Of a stretch of DNA of 64,000 nt, positions 59,470 through 64,000 are shown in pieces. Source of the stretch: Takashimella koratensis. Its lineage: Eukaryota; Basidiomycota; Tremellomycetes; Trichosporonales; Tetragoniomycetaceae. Below the pieces are notes generated by a model. The model was not told where the DNA came from, did no database searches, and worked only from the letters and a program-made list of their open reading frames with translations. The position numbers and the translations under genes are program-made. The stretch is from NCBI GenBank assembly GCA_003116875.1, contig BCKT01000001.1, positions 2,661,486-2,725,485 on the forward strand, given 5' to 3'. Positions within the stretch are counted from its first letter, which is position 1. Every line of letters begins with the position of its first letter.

Positions 59470-60689
59470 ATGCCAGGACAACTTTTCAACACCACAAGGT
59501 GAGTGCGCGAGGCGCAGTGTTGTGGAGCAGCGACTAACCAGCCCAGGCTGCAGGGAAAGACTGGTAGGTAATCCTGGGCCACACCCCGAGCTCACCATCA
59601 GTTGTCGTAACCGGCGCTTCCGGAGGTATCGGTGCATCTACTGCCATCCTGTTCGCCCGGGCTGGGTGCAACCTTGTGCTGCTTGCTCGCAGGAAAGATG
59701 CGCTGGAGACTGTCGCCAAGCAGTGCCAGGAAGCTGCAGATGGTCCCATCAAAGTGATCACCCAGGTCCTGGATGTCACCGACAGGCAAGCCGTCGACGC
59801 CCTCGTCCCCTCCTTGCAGCAACAAGGTTTCGCCTCGTTTGACGTGTGAGTGGGGCAGTACGGTAGCCTCTTGTCTGTGCTAACCCAAGTCCAGGCTTGT
59901 CAACAACGCGGGCGGCGCCATCGGCAAGGAGAATGTTGGAGGTGAGTCAACACTTTATGTGAAGATGACTCCAGGCTAACTGCTGCTCAGAGATCAGTAC
60001 GTGAACCAAGGCTCTCCGGGTCCAGCTTCACCCATCTGTTAACGCTCACATTCACCTCAGGCCTCGCCGACGTGGACACCATGATCAACACCAATCGTAG
60101 GTCTGCCATTGTTCCGCGCTGACCTGTAGTCATTTCTCTCATCCAGGTCTCCCAGGTCTTCCTGACCGAGATGAAGAAGCGCAACGAGGGCGTGAGTACA
60201 CCGGTGGTGCTCGCTGACCTTAGCACATCATCAACATTGGCTCTGTCGCTGGGCGTGAAGCATACGTTGGTGGATCCATCTACTGCGCTGTCAAGCAGTG
60301 AGTCGGGTCAGTATATCCAGCTCACCCGACAGTGCGGTCAAGGCGTTCTCCACTTCCCTCATGAAGGAGGTCGTCGCGAGCAACATCAGGGTAACCGAGG
60401 TGGCCCCCGGCTTCGTCGAGACCAACTTCTCCGTCACTCGCTTCCGTGGGGACCAGGCCGCCGCCGATGCCGTCTACAAGGGCATGGAGCCGCGTAAGGT
60501 ATAACGACGTATCATCACTGACACCCAGTCCACCCCGAAGACATTGCAGAGGAGATTGTCTGGTGCGCTCTCCGCCCTCCTCATGTCCAGATCGCTGAGC
60601 TCTGTGAGTGACTTCGGATGCCAGTGCTGACCTCAGTCGTCTTCCCCACCGCCCAGGCCGGTGCTACCATTATTGCTCGCAAGGAGTAG
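59470..60689 (+). CDS. SDR, 3-hydroxy-acid/serine dehydrogenase (YdfG-like)
   Basis: 267-residue NADP-type SDR. Eleven exons were resolved: 59470-59498, 59547-59563, 59602-59845, 59895-59941, 59991-59996, 60061-60096, 60130-60191, 60224-60297, 60333-60493, 60529-60603, 60637-60689. The motifs VVVTGASGGIGAS, NLVLLARRKD (Arg pair for NADP), LVNNAGGAIG, IINIGSVAGREAY, YCAVK and APGFVETNFSVTRFRGD define the L-allo-threonine/serine dehydrogenase-like YdfG/YMR226C group. Exon 5 is only 6 nt (AGATCA), yet is needed to give NVGEISLADVDTM in frame. It is divergent from the DHA2-type transporter. Confidence 0.88.
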
Positions 60690-60702
60690 ACTTATGCATA
60701 GA

Positions 60703-61499
60703 TCACCATGGACACCCTTCACCGTCGAAGCGTAGGAACTGACCCGAAGTCCCCTCACGCTCCAGTTCCTTCAGCATGCCTCTGACACTGTCCTCTGGCT
60801 CGACATCTGCCCAAGGCCCACCAATCGCCTGTTGTCAGCGCCGATACAGCCATCACTCACAGTCTTGACGGCCCCCGGGGTCATTAGCACTACGTCAATG
60901 TTTCGAGGAGCAAGCTCTAGCGCGAGTTTTCTCCCCATCATGTTCACGCTCGCCTTGGTGATCGAATAAGTTGGCGCCTTGGTATGCGTTGTCCGCTCCA
61001 TGCTCCCAAACGAGCTTGACATCAGCATGATTTTGCCCCCGGAGACAATCTTGGACTCGAGAGCTTCAATCGTGTTCCATGTTCCGATGACATTGATAGT
61101 GAACAGTCGGTACAGCTCGTCGACAACTGGAGAGTCGACCTCGGTTCGATTAAGGAACGGGCTCATGGATGCGACGGTACCAGCGATGCACAACAAGAGA
61201 TCTATCTGGGGAATTGACTTTGCTGCTGCCTGCTTGTCAGTGAGATCCTTGGGTCCACTTACCTTCAGGGCATCCGCTCCGGCTTCTGTGATGTCCACTC
61301 GGTGAAAGTGCACATTCTCGTGCGAGTCCACTATCTGCTTGATCTCCTCGGTCTCATCTTTGTCGAGCGCATAGACCGTTGTCGACTTGTCCACGCACTT
61401 TCGTCAGCTGACTATCAAGAAGAGACCTACCAGCTGGTTGACAAACTCAAGTCCAATGCCGCGAGCACTTCCAACCACCGCGACGTGCTTCCAGACCAT
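60703..61499 (-). CDS. short-chain dehydrogenase/reductase
   Basis: SDR starting MVWKHVAVVGSARGIGLEFVNQL at 61499 and stopping at 60703 after RFDGEGCPW. The glycine motif is VGSARGIG. The NNAG position reads LLLCIAG, an altered motif. The Ser is in IMLMSSSFGSM and the catalytic YxxxK is YSITK. It resembles the C-factor/csgA-like SDR group. Convergent with the YdfG-like gene, with only 13 nt between their stops. Function beyond oxidoreductase is not predictable. Confidence 0.84.
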
Positions 61500-61676
61500 G
61501 GTGCGATGGATAAACACAGCCGGGGCATTCAGATAAAATCTCGCTAATACTTATTTATGCCCCTGAGTTACAATATGCCGGCAATCAGGCAGTTGCCCAG
61601 AGCCATTGCGATAAGGGCCTGGAGCGCAGCGGGGGATCTCACAGCACGGCATGCATCGCTACGTTATCGTAGAGCA

Positions 61677-63056
61677 CTATGCTACAATCTCAGACTTCTG
61701 GGGCAAACCGCCTGTGACAAAAGTATATTTCCATTGGTCCTCGGGCAAATTCAGCTCCATGACTTTGGCATAAGCTGGGAGCGTTTTGCGAGCTTTCAAC
61801 AGTCGTTTGACGAAAAAGTCGCCCACAGTCTGCACCTCGTACTCGGTCACCTCTGTCTTGCGCTCTTCATTCTCACGAAGAACCGGCTTGATGGTAACGG
61901 TCGGGTCAGGGGACATAAAGAACGGGAGGGACAGACGAGTCTTGCCAGAGGTGTTGACCACTCGGTGGACAGTCGAGACGAAGCGGCCATTTGAGAGGTG
62001 CTGCAGGTAGTCACCAATGTTGCAGATGATTGGCGCGTCATCTCGATAAGGAGCCGGGTGCCAGTGGCCGTTCAGGTCGAGAACCTCCAGTCCCGAACCG
62101 TACTTTTCTCCTTGCAACACAAAAGTCAAAGCTGTAGTTAGCGGCGGACACAAGGACTGCTTACAAGCGTAGTCCGCGTGAGCGACGATACCAGCCGGAG
62201 CAGCGGTGGGGTCCTGAGGCGGGTAGTGGATACCACGTAGCATGGTGATAGGGAACTTGAAGTCTTGCTCAAACGCATTTTCGGGTAGATCGAGAGCAAG
62301 TGCGAAGAGGCGAAGCACTGAGCGGGCGAAGGGGTAGATTACCTGACATGAGCGCAAGTCAGAGCATTACCAACCTGATAGTACGTATCCATGGCCTGTT
62401 TGAACCAGGGGTGCCCGCTGGGCCAGATGTTCTGTGGTCCATAACCCTCTGGAATGGGTCCATCCCACTGAACCGGGTCGGTGTAGTCGTCGCCGAAGAA
62501 GAAGGACTCTGTGGGTTGGCGAGGGCGTCTATGAGTACCTACCTCGCAGCTCGCCTAGAGTCAGTGGTGACAAATAAAAGACCTACCTGGACCCTTAAAG
62601 TTCATCTCCAAGTGAACATCCTCAGAAGGCTCATAGCCCCTTGCCCCGGGCGTCTTCTTCCAGTTTGCCGTGTTCTTCTCGCTCAGGGGAAGAGCGAAGA
62701 ATTTCTCCAGGGTGGCGAATGTTTGTTCTGAGGTCAGAGAAGCCCCGTAAGCACCTACCCATGAGCTCTCTCGAGACTGGAGCGTTCTTCGCATACCAGA
62801 AGCCGACCTCGTGTGCAGCCTCTGCCAGCTCGTTGGCAAGTTGCTTCCGCACTGCGAGATCAGGGTGGTTGATATTGGCGAAATCAACCACCGGGACTCG
62901 GTCAAACGTCTCCACAAAACCCGGGTCTCCAGGGTTGCGAATGAGACGCTTGCTCGGTGCAGAGCCGTTACCTCCTCGGAATGTTACGTAGTTGCCCTCG
63001 CGACCACCCAGCGCCGCGTTCTCAAGCGCAAAGTTTTCGATGTCTGTGCGACTCAT
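61677..63056 (-). CDS. Fe(II)/2-oxoglutarate dioxygenase, IPNS-like, copy 2
   Basis: 405-residue paralog of the gene at 49636. Six exons: 62759-63056, 62587-62727, 62543-62554, 62375-62508, 62165-62342, 61677-62131. Metal ligands are HxD in VAHADYA and His in FVSTVHRVVN; Arg-x-Ser is in TRLSLPFFMSPDP. First exon length (298 nt) and the first splice phase are identical to copy 1. Copy 2 has a 12-nt microexon (62543-62554, encoding part of GELRE) where copy 1 has continuous coding sequence, and one further intron. It is divergent from an UNC93-like gene at the right edge. Confidence 0.88.
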
Positions 63057-63527
63057 GGTGTCTGACTAGCTTGGTAGACCTTGGATTAGGCCTGTTCATC
63101 CATTAAATATGTGTGGTGACGTCCAGCCTGGTCACCTTGCTGGAGGTTGTGTCGCTGAATTCGTCAGCAGTCTGACGTGAACAGGCGTCCACTGGTCGGA
63201 TCTCTAAATATGGACCAGACTGAGGAAGACAAGAGTGTCAGACGAGTCCCACGGAAGCATTTCGTTCTCCCAAGATAAGGTTCCAGTTTATCGGGCATTT
63301 GCTCTAGTCAATGCCGAAAAACCGGCATAAAGTTCGAAGCCTATCAAGATCCTCATCGGAAAGGGGAAATTTCAGATGAAATCGAACTCGTCAGATGATA
63401 GGCTTTTACAACTCGTATCTATCACTTGACACCGCGCTCCATCCACCAGTCCAGACGCGCCCATTATATATACAGGCTATGGCCTGAGGACGGACCGTTC
63501 ATCCACTTACCCCCTTCGCCCACCACA
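63057..63527. promoter_or_regulatory. divergent promoter, dioxygenase copy 2 / UNC93-like
   Basis: Contains the perfect dyad ATGCCG-AAAAAC-CGGCAT (63311-63328), an inverted CCG/CGG site, and a TATATATACA box (63465-63474) 55-65 nt before the UNC93-like start. No gene was seen. Confidence 0.5.
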
Positions 63528-64000
63528 ATGTCCTTGGAAGAAAGCAACGAGGAGAAGAACTACGCCGTCGCCGACGTGCAAGTCTCAGAAGATGACAAGT
63601 CTTACGACCCTCGTCACACCCACAAAGTCCATTGGTTCCGCAGCACGCTCTTCCAGGGTGGGGTTGTCGGTCTAGTCTCATTCCTTGGTCCCGGTCTCTT
63701 CACCGCTCTCCAGCTGACCGGAGCTGGTGGTTTGTCGAACACCACAACTGGTGAGCCAAACACGTTTGACAGATAGCTAAATGCAGCGAACACTAGTCTC
63801 GCCTTAGCGTGGGGCCCAATGATTCCTTTCGCCTGGTGCGCGAGCGCATTCATTTCTAAGCTTGGCCCTCGTTGGGCGTTCTTCTACGGATCGCTCGGTT
63901 ACATTCTCTACGCCGCCGCCCTCTACACAAACTCGGCGTACAACAATCAGTGGTACTTGATGCTCGGTGCCTTCCTCTCCGCTGTTACCTCTGGAGTCTT
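63528..64000 (+). CDS. UNC93-like MFS protein (partial, runs off window)
   Basis: Five-prime part of a membrane protein starting MSLEESNEEKNYAVADVQVSED at 63528. After a charged N-terminus HKVHWFRSTLFQGGVVGLVSFLGPGLFTALQLTGAGG, the usual opening of fungal UNC93/DUF895-type MFS proteins, an intron follows near 63749. Coding then continues with SLALAWGPMIPFAWCASAFISKLGPRWAFFYGSLGYILYAAALY to the window end. The substrate is unknown. Confidence 0.82.

Overview
The window looks like nuclear DNA of a basidiomycete yeast, most likely Tremellomycetes and probably Trichosporonales. This is inferred from four things: intron-dense genes with very short introns (mostly 30-40 nt, GTGAGT or GTAAGT donors, CTGAC/CTAAC branch sites, a nearby CAG/TAG acceptor); a CAP59/CMT1-type (GT69) glycosyltransferase; tandem RTA1-like genes; and many Zn2Cys6 regulators, sugar permeases and short-chain dehydrogenases. 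No rRNA, tRNA, transposon, CRISPR or prokaryotic feature was recognised. I count 32 protein genes, the last cut by the right edge. Gene models were spliced by hand. Where I added up all exons the total is a whole number of codons.

Layout. 0.3-9.7 kb: sugar-uptake region with a Zn2Cys6 regulator carrying two tandem zinc clusters, divergent from a lactose-permease-like MFS carrier, then an alpha-glucoside-type carrier divergent from a second Zn2Cys6 regulator. 9.7-17.7 kb: catabolic group with an NCS1 nucleobase-type permease, an esterase fused to an SMP-30/gluconolactonase domain, a RidA protein, a second esterase and an NmrA-like protein. The divergent promoters of the first four share AACTGCC repeats. 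17.8-24 kb: an SDR, a GH2 beta-galactosidase and a monocarboxylate-type MFS. 24-32 kb: a protein with two GFA domains, a membrane-protein/siroheme-synthase fusion, a PhyH-like dioxygenase, another MFS and a CCC1/VIT1 metal transporter.

32.6-41.1 kb: local gene expansion with three RTA1-like 7-TM genes and two paralogous Zn2Cys6 factors, all on the minus strand, arranged as a duplicated RTA1+TF unit. The three RTA1 promoters share a CGG-N7-CGG element. 41.3-46 kb: housekeeping-like genes (a KEL3-type kelch protein and a GT69 glycosyltransferase) followed by a 1.5-kb gene-free stretch. 47.3-64 kb: a second probable catabolic cluster with an amidase, two paralogous Fe(II)/2OG dioxygenases at the two ends, three SDRs, a Zn2Cys6 factor paralogous to the one at 7.6 kb, a PuuE/imidase-type NodB hydrolase, a DHA2-type MFS and an UNC93-like MFS at the edge.

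Most notable are the double zinc-cluster factor (283-2587), the esterase-SMP-30 fusion (12057-14266), the membrane/siroheme-synthase fusion (25237-27724), the double-GFA protein (24003-24931) and the RTA1/TF expansion. Several are invisible in single-frame reading because the domains are split by 31-34 nt introns.
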